Below, piece by piece: positions 41,499 through 49,503 of a stretch of 64,000 nucleotides of DNA. Source of the DNA: RFXV01 sp038150465 (GTDB lineage Bacteria > Bacteroidota > Bacteroidia > Flavobacteriales > Schleiferiaceae). A program made the position numbers and the translations under genes. The stretch lies in NCBI GenBank assembly GCA_038150465.1, contig JAYOTP010000001.1, positions 1 through 64,000 on the forward strand, written 5' to 3'. The notes beneath the pieces are model-generated. The model did no database searches. It saw only the letters and a list, made by a program, of their open reading frames with translations, and was not told the origin of the DNA. Position 1 is the stretch's first letter. Each line of letters begins with the position of its first letter.

Positions 41499-42467
41499 TT
41501 GACCCGATACGGTGTTCTTTTTGATTTTCTGATCATCGGATTGTTTGCTGCTTGTTCCAACGAGCAAAGATCCAGCCAATGGCGGGAGCCCGAACACAGG
41601 GTGCATCGATTCGATCATTTTCTTTTTGCCTGCGATGCGTCTCAGGTGGGCCAGGACCTCAAGGACAGCGCAGCATCGTATTTCCCTTTCTCCGAAAACG
41701 GAGACTCCGCTTTTTGGTTCAGGCAGCGATCCGACAGCCTGCTCAATGCGCTGCACAGGGATCTGATCACAAAAGAAGAGGCCATTCGTTCGGCTCTTCA
41801 GTCTTGCCGGAAGGTGCTCGGTCATTCGGCATTTCACTTCCCCAAGCAGACACCCACTCGCACGTTCACCTACATCTCCCCTTTGGATTTTGACTATCCG
41901 CTTTTTCTGTCGGATAGCCTGGTTTTCATCGCGTTGGATCAGTACCTCGGTCCAAGCAGCTCCTTCTATGCCGGTCAGCCGAGCTACCTGATGCGGGGCA
42001 GATCCATGGAATTCATGTCGCTCGATCTGGCAGAAGCTTTGGCACAGCGATCGCTCTCAACGCTTCCTTCCCAAGGCTCAGACCTGTTGAGTGCCATGCT
42101 CTACGAAGGCAAGGTCCTGTACCTCACTCATCTGCTCAGTCCGGAACGCGAACCCCATGAGGTGCTGCGTTACACCAAGGAAGAATGGGCCTTTTGCGCG
42201 GCGAATGAAGCTTCGATCTGGGCATACCTCATCGAACAAGGCGCTCTTTTCTCGAGCGATGCCGACTGGAAGAGAAGGCTCCTCCTGCCCGCCCCCTTCT
42301 CAAAGTTTCGCTTACCCATCGATACGCAGACACCGGGCCGGATCGGCCGATGGATCGGCTGGCAGATCATAGAAAAACGCATGGGGCAAGGCGATCTCGA
42401 TGTGAACGATCTCATCCTTTACCGGGACGCAAAAGACCTATTGAGAACTTCGAAGTACAAACCATGA
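41499..42467 (+). CDS. gldB: gliding motility lipoprotein GldB
   Basis: A 322-residue lipoprotein. The body matches GldB: FTYISPLDFDYPLFLSDSLVF, ALDQYLGPSSSFYAGQPSYL, MLYEGKVLYLTHLL, YLIEQGALFS and PGRIGRWIGWQII near the C-terminus. GldB is needed for gliding and T9SS function. No ATG fits a signal peptide; a TTG at 41499 gives a short n-region and lipobox GLFAAC (Cys19), so it is the probable start. Only 36 bp separate it from the divergent OM-barrel gene. It overlaps gldC by 4 bp. Confidence 0.88.
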   Translation: MTRYGVLFDFLIIGLFAACSNEQRSSQWREPEHRVHRFDHFLFACDASQVGQDLKDSAASYFPFSENGDSAFWFRQRSDSLLNALHRDLITKEEAIRSALQSCRKVLGHSAFHFPKQTPTRTFTYISPLDFDYPLFLSDSLVFIALDQYLGPSSSFYAGQPSYLMRGRSMEFMSLDLAEALAQRSLSTLPSQGSDLLSAMLYEGKVLYLTHLLSPEREPHEVLRYTKEEWAFCAANEASIWAYLIEQGALFSSDADWKRRLLLPAPFSKFRLPIDTQTPGRIGRWIGWQIIEKRMGQGDLDVNDLILYRDAKDLLRTSKYKP

Positions 42468-42835
42468 GCAAAAGCAGCGAAATACGCATCCAAGTTGAAC
42501 TTGACGACAACCACGTTCCAGAACAGATCTCATGGGATGCCCCGGACGGAGGAGTGGAAGGAGAATCGGCAGATGCCCTCTTCCTTTCGGTGTGGAATAA
42601 ATCCAATCAGGACACCCTGCGGATCGACCTTTGGACCAAAGAACTGCCTCTGGACGATATGAAGAAATTCATTCATCAAAGCATTCTGAGCATGGCCGAT
42701 ACCATGGAACGCGCGACATCGCAGGAAAAGCTGGCCATGGAAATGCGAAAGTTCGCCCGCTATCTGGGAGAGGAGATGGAACTTATCGAGCGGAGGGAAA
42801 ATGATCCGCAAGCTCCTGATTCCAATGATGGATGA
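42464..42835 (+). CDS. gldC: gliding motility protein GldC
   Basis: A 123-residue soluble protein matching GldC: SEIRIQVELDDNHVPEQISWDA at the start, LFLSVWNKSNQDTLRIDLWTKELPLDDMKKFIHQS in the middle, and a FARYLGEEMEL end. GldC supports gliding in the family; its mechanism is unknown. It overlaps gldB by 4 bp (ATGA) and overlaps the convergent engB gene by 53 bp. Confidence 0.93.
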   Translation: MSKSSEIRIQVELDDNHVPEQISWDAPDGGVEGESADALFLSVWNKSNQDTLRIDLWTKELPLDDMKKFIHQSILSMADTMERATSQEKLAMEMRKFARYLGEEMELIERRENDPQAPDSNDG

Positions 42836-43406
42836 ACGAGATGAGTTCTTCGCGTCCCACTTTGCCCGTCGCAGAGCTGATGAACATCTGGGGAAGTTCT
42901 TCCCAGTGGTTCAAAAGTTGTTTTTCGTAGGCTGATCGGTTCGACCGGAGTTTGGTCGGATTCAGTTTATCGATCTTGGTCAGGACAATGCTGAAAGGCA
43001 AGCCATTCTCGCTCAGCCATTTCATGAATTCGATATCGTTCTTCTGGGGTTCGTGCCTCGAGTCGACCAGTACGAACAGATTGATCAGATTTTCGCGATT
43101 TGCACAATACGAGCGGATCATTTTGTCAAATTCTCCGCGCATTTTTTTGGAGACCTTGGCGAACCCATAACCAGGAAGATCGGCCAGATACCAACTCTTT
43201 TCGATCATAAAGTGGTTGATCAACTGCGTCTTCCCCGGTTGGCCGGATGTCTTGGCCAATGACTTTCGCCCAGTGAGCATATTGATCAGGGAGGACTTGC
43301 CCACATTGGAGCGACCAATGAAGGCATACTCTGGAAACTTTGGTTCCGGGCAGGATCTGAAGTCGGGCGAACTCTTCAGGAATTCGGCCGGAAGGCTTGC
43401 GCTCAA
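42783..43406 (-). CDS. engB: ribosome-assembly GTPase EngB (YihA/YsxC)
   Basis: A 207-residue GTPase. G1 is GRSNVGKSS (about 31-39), G3 DLPGYGF, G4 TKIDK, and G5 SSATG. EngB helps late 50S assembly. The start is a TTG at 43406: AEFLKSSPDF right after it matches the position of the first motif in homologues, and the TTGA overlaps the upstream hydrolase stop by 4 bp, a coupling arrangement. The C-terminal 18 residues are antisense to the end of gldC. Confidence 0.9.
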   Translation of the reverse strand: MSASLPAEFLKSSPDFRSCPEPKFPEYAFIGRSNVGKSSLINMLTGRKSLAKTSGQPGKTQLINHFMIEKSWYLADLPGYGFAKVSKKMRGEFDKMIRSYCANRENLINLFVLVDSRHEPQKNDIEFMKWLSENGLPFSIVLTKIDKLNPTKLRSNRSAYEKQLLNHWEELPQMFISSATGKVGREELISFIHHWNQELADHFPSAR

Positions 43407-44167
43407 CCTACTCTGCGCTTGAGGAAGTCGTGAAGAAGTCTGTTGAACTCATCGGGACGTTCCATCATGGCCGCATGCCCGCATTCTTTGACCCAGTTCA
43501 ATTCGGAATCGGGGAGCAATTCTTTGAAGCGATCGGCCACGTGCGGAGGGGTCACCAGATCGTTTTCGCCCCAGATCAGACAGACCGGAAGGTTGAATTT
43601 CTTTAGATCTTCAGCCATATTGTGACGGATCGCCGATTTGCTGAAGCTCAGGGTGCGGAGGATCTTGTTGCGATCGTTCACGGATTCGAAGACCTCATCG
43701 ACCAATTCCTTGGTGGCCACTTCCTTCCGGTAAAAGACCTCTTCCGTTTTTGTTTTGATGTATTCGTAGTCTCCTCTGCGTGGGAAACTGTCGCCCATGG
43801 CACTTTCATACAGCCCGGAACTGCCGGTCAGACAAAGTGAGTGTACACGATCGGGATAATTTTTTGTGTAGACCAAAGACACATGACCGCCCAGCGAATT
43901 GCCGATCAAGGTGATGTTGTCCAGTTCCATGTGCGCGAGGAATCCGTCCAGAAATTTCGCCAGGTTCTTGATGTTCGTCTTGACCAGCGGCAGGGAGTAC
44001 ATGGGCAAGACGGGCATGATCACCCGATAGCCATTGCTCGAAAAATAAGTGAGCACCTCCTCGAAATTGCTCAGTCCGCCCATCAACCCGTGCAACAGGA
44101 CCAGGTTGTGCCCCTGACCCTCGTCCAGATACGAATACGAACCGCTCTTCTTCTGTTCTATCTGCAT
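43403..44167 (-). CDS. alpha/beta hydrolase
   Basis: A 254-residue alpha/beta hydrolase. LLHGLMGG oxyanion region, nucleophile elbow GNSLGG with Ser91, catalytic acid Asp in WGENDLVTPP, and His in KECGHAAM near the end. The substrate is unknown; the placement upstream of engB and next to mraZ is a conserved arrangement in Bacteroidota. The ATG at 44167 is preferred over an upstream start at 44200, which lacks family residues. Confidence 0.85.
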   Translation of the reverse strand: MQIEQKKSGSYSYLDEGQGHNLVLLHGLMGGLSNFEEVLTYFSSNGYRVIMPVLPMYSLPLVKTNIKNLAKFLDGFLAHMELDNITLIGNSLGGHVSLVYTKNYPDRVHSLCLTGSSGLYESAMGDSFPRRGDYEYIKTKTEEVFYRKEVATKELVDEVFESVNDRNKILRTLSFSKSAIRHNMAEDLKKFNLPVCLIWGENDLVTPPHVADRFKELLPDSELNWVKECGHAAMMERPDEFNRLLHDFLKRRVG

Positions 44168-44270
44168 GCAGAATAGGTTGAACCCGCAAATGTAAGACAA
44201 GCGACTACATTCTTTCTGCAGGGCGTACGTGCGGCATCGACCACGGAGTTTTCCAAAATTTTACACAGAG

Positions 44271-44295
44271 TGGTGATTTGTGGGAAAAAGTGGGA
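44271..44295 (+). promoter_or_regulatory. probable MraZ operator (three TGGGN repeats)
   Basis: TGGTG (44271-44275), TGGGA (44281-44285) and TGGGA (44291-44295) are spaced exactly 10 bp apart, each followed by 5 bp. This is the arrangement to which E. coli MraZ binds (TGGGN direct repeats with 5-nt spacers). The first copy is degenerate. They lie between a TTTG (44277-44280) and the TAGTTTTG -7 box, so MraZ bound here would block the mraZ promoter. Confidence 0.65.
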
Positions 44296-44312
44296 AAATT
44301 GATATAGTTTTG
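44277..44312 (+). promoter_or_regulatory. dcw cluster promoter (mraZ)
   Basis: TAGTTTTG (44305-44312) is an exact TAnnTTTG -7 box 28 nt before the mraZ ATG. TTTG at 44277-44280 is a candidate -33 box with a spacer of 24 bp, slightly long. It overlaps the TGGGN repeats. Confidence 0.6.
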
Positions 44313-44340
44313 GATTTGCCAAAGCCGGTAAATCTGTAAC

Positions 44341-44814
44341 ATGTTGATGATCAATGGCGTATATGAGTGTAAGGCCGATGCCAAAGGGCGTGTGGCCATT
44401 CCTGCGCCCTTGAAAAAGCAGCTCCAGAGCATACTCGATCAGGGATTCATCCTCAAGCGTTCGGTTTTCCAACCCTGTCTTGAACTCTTCCCCAATGCGG
44501 CGTGGAAAGGTGTGATGGATAAAGTGGGGCACCTGAATCGCTTCGTCAAAAAGCACAATGATTTCATACGCCTCTACTCGGCTGGCATCAAACAAGTGGA
44601 TCTGGACGGTAATGCCCGATTGCTGATCCCAAAAGACCTTTTGGAATACTCCGGCATTCGGTCCGAAGTGGTCATGGCTTCCGCCGTGGACATCATTGAG
44701 ATCTGGGACAAGGCTGCCTATGAGCGGTCACTCAAGGAAGGCGCAGACAATTTTGGAGACCTGGCTGAAGAGGTCATGGGTGCGATGCAATTCGGAGGCG
44801 GAGATGTATCATAA
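44341..44814 (+). CDS. mraZ: transcriptional regulator MraZ
   Basis: A 157-residue protein with two AbrB-like SWAPpaired repeats: NGVYECKADAKGRVAIPAPLKKQL and the second repeat with DLDGNARLLIPKDLLEYSG. MraZ is a ring-forming DNA-binding protein that represses its own dcw operon in E. coli. A second in-frame ATG at 44347 is possible. It overlaps rsmH by 11 bp and starts the 16-kb division cluster. Confidence 0.95.
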   Translation: MLMINGVYECKADAKGRVAIPAPLKKQLQSILDQGFILKRSVFQPCLELFPNAAWKGVMDKVGHLNRFVKKHNDFIRLYSAGIKQVDLDGNARLLIPKDLLEYSGIRSEVVMASAVDIIEIWDKAAYERSLKEGADNFGDLAEEVMGAMQFGGGDVS

Positions 44815-45712
44815 ACCTGTCCTGCTCGAAGAATCACTGGAAAGAATGGGTTTGAAGCCCGGCGGGATCTACGTCGATTGCACCTTTGGCGGAGGCGGAC
44901 ACAGCAGGGAACTTCTGAGCAGATTGGATGCCGACGGACGGCTTTTTGCATTCGATCAGGATCCGGATGCCTGGGAGAATGCACTCGACGATCCGAGGTT
45001 CTGCCTCATCCGGATGAACTTCAGGCACATCAAAAAAGGGCTTCGTCTGCACGGGGTTCAGAAGGTGGATGGCATTCTGGCCGATCTCGGGGTATCCTCC
45101 CATCAGTTCGATGCAGCTCAGCGTGGATTTTCTCTGCGATTCGAGGGCCCGCTGGATATGCGTATGAACCCCCTTTCTGGGATCACCGCCGCCGACTGGC
45201 TGGAGGCGAACGACGAAAAGGAATTGCGCTGGGTGCTGAAGACCTACGGCGAAGTTCCCAATGCAGGCAGGTTGGCTGCCGCACTCAGGAAGCGACTGGA
45301 TCAGGGAAAGCTGGAATCCACGGCTGAACTCTCGGAATTCCTCGAAGGATTCGCTCCTGCCCACAAGATCCATTCGTACAAAGCACAGGTGTTCCAGGCA
45401 CTGCGGATCGTGGTGAATCAGGAGATGGAAGCACTCCGCGAACTGCTCGCTGATTCCATTGAGCTGTTGTCCCTGCAGGGGCGCCTGGTGATCATCAGCT
45501 ACCATTCGCTTGAAGACAGAATGGTCAAGCAATTCATGCGGGAAGGCTGGGCCGATGGCGATGTGGAACGCGACGAGCGTGGGAGGCGTCACTTCAGACT
45601 CCGTCCGATGCACCGCAAACCGCTTTCTCCCGACAGCGCACAGATAGAAGAGAACACACGGGCCCGTAGCGCCAAGCTCCGGGCTGCTGAAAGATTGGAA
45701 GAATGGGTCTGA
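44804..45712 (+). CDS. rsmH: 16S rRNA m4C1402 methyltransferase
   Basis: A 302-residue SAM methyltransferase: YHKPVLLEESLE opening, DCTFGGGGHSREL SAM site, LADLGVSSHQFD, and QALRIVVNQEMEAL in the insertion helix. It methylates N4 of C1402 in 16S rRNA. The ATG at 44804 lies inside the mraZ end; earlier in-frame starts overlap mraZ further. The C-terminus overlaps ftsL by 10 bp. Confidence 0.96.
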   Translation: MYHKPVLLEESLERMGLKPGGIYVDCTFGGGGHSRELLSRLDADGRLFAFDQDPDAWENALDDPRFCLIRMNFRHIKKGLRLHGVQKVDGILADLGVSSHQFDAAQRGFSLRFEGPLDMRMNPLSGITAADWLEANDEKELRWVLKTYGEVPNAGRLAAALRKRLDQGKLESTAELSEFLEGFAPAHKIHSYKAQVFQALRIVVNQEMEALRELLADSIELLSLQGRLVIISYHSLEDRMVKQFMREGWADGDVERDERGRRHFRLRPMHRKPLSPDSAQIEENTRARSAKLRAAERLEEWV

Positions 45713-46053
45713 GGCAATGGTTCACCCGATACGCCCGTGCTTTGGGCGCCCTTGCCAAAGGTGGCTTTTTGGCGGAACGCCGAATGAATGCCCAGTATCC
45801 CTTTCTGATCTTCCTGGCCTTGCTGGCCATTGTCAGCATCCGCAGTTCGCACGTCGCCGATCAGAAGGTCCACCGCATCAGTGAACTGCGGAAAGAACTG
45901 AAGAATGTCCATTCTGATTTTGTGGAGACCCGCAGTCAGCTCATGGAATCCAGTGCCGAGACCAAGGTGCGTGAACGGGCTGCCGAGATCGGGCTGCACC
46001 TGCCATTGAATGCGCCTGTCACCCTCTCAAAGAGATCTGATGGCAGCGAATAG
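45703..46053 (+). CDS. ftsL: FtsL-like division protein
   Basis: A 116-residue bitopic protein in the usual ftsL place between rsmH and ftsI. A cytoplasmic N-tail (about 1-32) leads into one helix (about 33-48, FLIFLALLAIVSI), followed by a heptad-rich periplasmic coiled coil (HRISELRKELKNVHSDFVE). FtsL joins FtsQ and a DivIC-like partner in the divisome. Sequence identity in this family is low, so position is part of the call. It overlaps ftsI by 14 bp. Confidence 0.85.
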   Translation: MGLRQWFTRYARALGALAKGGFLAERRMNAQYPFLIFLALLAIVSIRSSHVADQKVHRISELRKELKNVHSDFVETRSQLMESSAETKVRERAAEIGLHLPLNAPVTLSKRSDGSE

Positions 46054-48043
46054 AAAAAGGGTGTCCAGACTCTATCTGCTGATCCTTCCGATCGGGTTTG
46101 TTGCCTTGCGCATCCTCATCGAATTGGGCAAGATCCAATTCGTCGAGGGTGATTCACTCCGCATGCTGGCCGAGGAGCAGGTGGTCCGGAACATAGAGAT
46201 CCCTGCAAGCCGTGGCAGTATCTGGTCCAGAGATGGAAAATTTCTCTCCACCAATATGCCTGTGTACAAGGTATATATGGATCCCACCGTGGCCTCGGAA
46301 GAGTTGTACACCACCGGCATCGAGGAACTTTCCGCAGGACTTGAGGAAACTGTCGCCTCTGAACGCTCTGCCTCCGAATGGAACGCCCTTTTGACCTCGG
46401 CCCGCAAGAACAATAATCGCTTTGTGACCATCAGTCGTTCCATGGACCACTCCAGGCTGCAGGCGCTGAAAAAGCTTCCCATACTCAATGAGGGAAGATT
46501 CAAAGGAGGGCTGATCACCGAGCAGGTGGAACATCGAAAACAACCCTTTGGCAAGGTCGCTCGGCGGACCATTGGCAGCGATGCTCCATACAGCAAATTC
46601 GGCTTGGAGAATGCCTATTCAAGGGAACTGAGCGGCACAAGCGGCAGCCGTCTCGCGCAGAAAATATCAGGCGGTCAGTGGAAACCCCTAACGGACTTCT
46701 ACAGCTCGGACCCGGAGGACGGAATGGACCTGATCAGCACCATTGACAGCCGGTTGCAGGACATCACCCATCATGCACTTCTCGGTGCCCTGGAACGACA
46801 TGAGGCGGATCACGGCTGTGCGGTACTGATGGAGGTGAAGACCGGAGCCATCCGTGCCATCGCCAATCTGGGGCGGAATTCGGAGGAGTCCGGCTACTAC
46901 GAAAAGCGCAATTATGCCGTCTGGGAACGAACCGAACCCGGTTCCACCTTCAAGACCATCGCCCTGATGGCTGCATTGGAGGACGGTCGAGTGGACACTT
47001 CCATGCACATCGACACGGAGAATGGCATTTATGAGGTGCTGCCCGGAATACAGGTAAAAGACTCCAATTTCAAGAACGGAAAGGGCGGGTATGGCGTGAT
47101 CTCTCTGGGAGAGGCGCTTGAAAAGAGCTCGAACACCGCCATCGTCAAGGCACTCTACGCGGCCTACAAGAAAGATCCTAAGCAATTCGTAGACCGTCTC
47201 TATGCCCTTGGGCTGGACCAAAAACTCGGGCTTGACATCCAGGGGGAAAGCATGCCCGTCATCCCGAATCCTGGCGATGACAACTGGTCAGGCATGAGTC
47301 TGCCCTGGATGCTCTTCGGCTATGAAGTCAGCTTTACGCCCCTTCAGATCCTTTCCATGTACAATGCCATCGCCAACGATGGCATTCTGAACCGACCCCG
47401 ATTCGTCGAACGGCTGGAGCGCATGGGCGAGGTGGAACAGGAAATGGAACCCGAGGTCATCCACCCCTCACTGTGCTCAGAGAAAACCCTCGATCAACTC
47501 AAGCATCTTTTGGAAGAGGTGGTGCGCAGTCCGCAGGGAACCGCACACAACATATACAGCCCCGATCTGCCCATTGCCGGCAAGACAGGTACCTGTCAGC
47601 TCGATTACTGGATGAAGGACAAAGCCATCGAATATCAGGCTTCTTTCGTCGGGTATTTCCCAGCAGATGCTCCAGAGTACAGCTGCATCATTGTGGTCAA
47701 CAAACCCAGCAGAGGTGGATACTACGGCTCTGTCGTGGCCGCCCCGGTTTTCAAACAGATCGCTCGAGGCGTTCAACGCCTGAGCCCTGTGCGCGCAGAA
47801 GGAATGCCCTCACTCGCAGGAAACGAGGCACCCATTCCCGATGCCGGAGCGATCCTCCAGGAAGTGGAAGCACAGAGGATGCCCGATCTCAGGGGCATGC
47901 GTCTGAGCGATGCGATCGCCTTGATGGAAAATCAGGGATTTGAAGTTCGGCTGGACGGCTTCGCTGGAAAAGTCATCGGCCAGTGGCCAAAGGGCGGGAA
48001 AAGCCTGCCCAATGGAAGGATCATAAGACTGGAGGCCGGATGA
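46040..48043 (+). CDS. ftsI: septal peptidoglycan transpeptidase (FtsI/PBP3) with PASTA domain
   Basis: A 667-residue class B penicillin-binding protein. One membrane helix near the N-terminus (about 7-25), a dimerisation domain, then the active site: Ser302 in EPGSTFK, KSSN (second motif), and KTG in AGKTGTC (third motif). A PASTA domain closes the protein (MPDLRGMRLSDAIALMENQG to the end). It crosslinks septal peptidoglycan with FtsW. The ATG at 46040 follows the ftsL coding end by overlap; the upstream 46010 start is less likely. Confidence 0.94.
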   Translation: MAANRKRVSRLYLLILPIGFVALRILIELGKIQFVEGDSLRMLAEEQVVRNIEIPASRGSIWSRDGKFLSTNMPVYKVYMDPTVASEELYTTGIEELSAGLEETVASERSASEWNALLTSARKNNNRFVTISRSMDHSRLQALKKLPILNEGRFKGGLITEQVEHRKQPFGKVARRTIGSDAPYSKFGLENAYSRELSGTSGSRLAQKISGGQWKPLTDFYSSDPEDGMDLISTIDSRLQDITHHALLGALERHEADHGCAVLMEVKTGAIRAIANLGRNSEESGYYEKRNYAVWERTEPGSTFKTIALMAALEDGRVDTSMHIDTENGIYEVLPGIQVKDSNFKNGKGGYGVISLGEALEKSSNTAIVKALYAAYKKDPKQFVDRLYALGLDQKLGLDIQGESMPVIPNPGDDNWSGMSLPWMLFGYEVSFTPLQILSMYNAIANDGILNRPRFVERLERMGEVEQEMEPEVIHPSLCSEKTLDQLKHLLEEVVRSPQGTAHNIYSPDLPIAGKTGTCQLDYWMKDKAIEYQASFVGYFPADAPEYSCIIVVNKPSRGGYYGSVVAAPVFKQIARGVQRLSPVRAEGMPSLAGNEAPIPDAGAILQEVEAQRMPDLRGMRLSDAIALMENQGFEVRLDGFAGKVIGQWPKGGKSLPNGRIIRLEAG

Positions 48044-49503
48044 TGCTGCTCAAGGACCTGCTCTATCGGGTGAACATAGAACGCGTGCAAGGCGACAGAG
48101 GGCTGGCCATCGAATCCGTGGCCTTCGATTCCCGAAAGGTTGCTCGCGACGGTCTTTTTGTCGCTGTCCGAGGAACGCAGGTGGACGGACATCAATTCGT
48201 GTTGAATGCCATCGACTCGGGCGCCAAGGCCGTGGTTCTGGAGGAATGGATGGATGGGCTCCCAGCGAACATCACTCAGATACAGGTCGACAACAGCGCT
48301 CAGGCACTTGGAGTGATCGCCTCCAACTTTTACGGCACCCCTTCAGAAAAGATGCAGGTCGTCGCAGTGACCGGAACCAACGGAAAGACCACGGTCGCCA
48401 GTCTGTTGCATGAACTCGCTCTGGCCTTGGACAGGAAAGCGGGTCTTCTCTCTACGGTGGTCAACAGGATCGGAAAAGAGGAAGCACCGGCCACGCATAC
48501 CACACCGGATCCGCTGCAGATCCATGCGCTGCTGGCCCAAATGAGAGACAAGGGATGCAAATATGTCTTCATGGAGGCGAGCTCCCACGGCATCGTTCAG
48601 GAGCGACTTTCAGGCATTCGTTTGCGGGGAGCCATTTTCACCAACATCAGCCGGGATCATCTCGATTACCACGGCAGCATGGACGAATACGTCCGCGCCA
48701 AGAAAAAGTTGTTCGATCAGCTCCCCCGAAATGCCTTTGCCCTCTGCAACTGGGACGATCGACATGGGCGCACCATGACCATGCACTGTTCGGCAAAGGT
48801 GCACGGCTATGCACTCAAGACGCCAGCGGACTATCAGGGCAAGATCCTCGAGGGAGATTTCAATGGCAGTTTACTGCGCTTCAACGAAGATGAACTGTGG
48901 ACACCATTGATCGGGCCATTCAATGCCTACAACCTGCTCGCCATATACGGAGCCGCGGAACTGCTGGGTCTGTCGGACAAACAGCAAATGCTTACCGCAC
49001 TGAGTCTGCTCAAGGCGGTTTCCGGGAGGTTCCAGCATGTACAAAGCGACCGGGGGATCATTGGCATTGTGGATTATGCCCACACGCCCGATGCACTTGA
49101 AAATGTGTGCAAGACCATTCAGTCCGTGACCGAGAAGGGCCAGCGGCTGATGGTCGTCGTCGGATGTGGCGGTGACCGGGATGCGGGCAAGAGACCCATG
49201 ATGGCGCAGATCGCTGCACGCTATGCCCACCGATCCATTTTCACGGCCGACAATCCGCGTACGGAGGATCCCGACAGAATACTCGACGAAATGGAAGCCG
49301 GATTGGAACTGGAAGAACGCAGCCGAACACTTCGGATCGCCGACCGGAAGGAGGCCATCAAAACGGCCTGTCACCTGGCCGAAGTGGGAGATATCGTTCT
49401 GGTGGCTGGAAAAGGCCATGAGAATTACCAGGAGATCGATGGGAAGCGACATCCATTCAGCGACCTCGAAGTACTTACCGAACAACTGAACTCCCCGGCC
49501 TGA
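48040..49503 (+). CDS. murE: UDP-MurNAc-tripeptide ligase (meso-DAP type)
   Basis: A 487-residue Mur ligase: ATP motif TGTNGKTTV, GIVDYAHTPDALE, and TADNPRTEDP. The DNPR motif marks enzymes adding meso-diaminopimelate. The start ATGATG offers 48040 or 48043; 48040 gives an ATGA overlap with the ftsI stop and fits MMLLKDLLYRV. It works in the cytoplasm on UDP-MurNAc-Ala-Glu. Confidence 0.95.
   Translation: MMLLKDLLYRVNIERVQGDRGLAIESVAFDSRKVARDGLFVAVRGTQVDGHQFVLNAIDSGAKAVVLEEWMDGLPANITQIQVDNSAQALGVIASNFYGTPSEKMQVVAVTGTNGKTTVASLLHELALALDRKAGLLSTVVNRIGKEEAPATHTTPDPLQIHALLAQMRDKGCKYVFMEASSHGIVQERLSGIRLRGAIFTNISRDHLDYHGSMDEYVRAKKKLFDQLPRNAFALCNWDDRHGRTMTMHCSAKVHGYALKTPADYQGKILEGDFNGSLLRFNEDELWTPLIGPFNAYNLLAIYGAAELLGLSDKQQMLTALSLLKAVSGRFQHVQSDRGIIGIVDYAHTPDALENVCKTIQSVTEKGQRLMVVVGCGGDRDAGKRPMMAQIAARYAHRSIFTADNPRTEDPDRILDEMEAGLELEERSRTLRIADRKEAIKTACHLAEVGDIVLVAGKGHENYQEIDGKRHPFSDLEVLTEQLNSPA

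Noticed and set aside
44834..45613. 259-codon minus-strand frame
   Set aside because: Antisense to rsmH, whose motifs are complete; no independent start signal.
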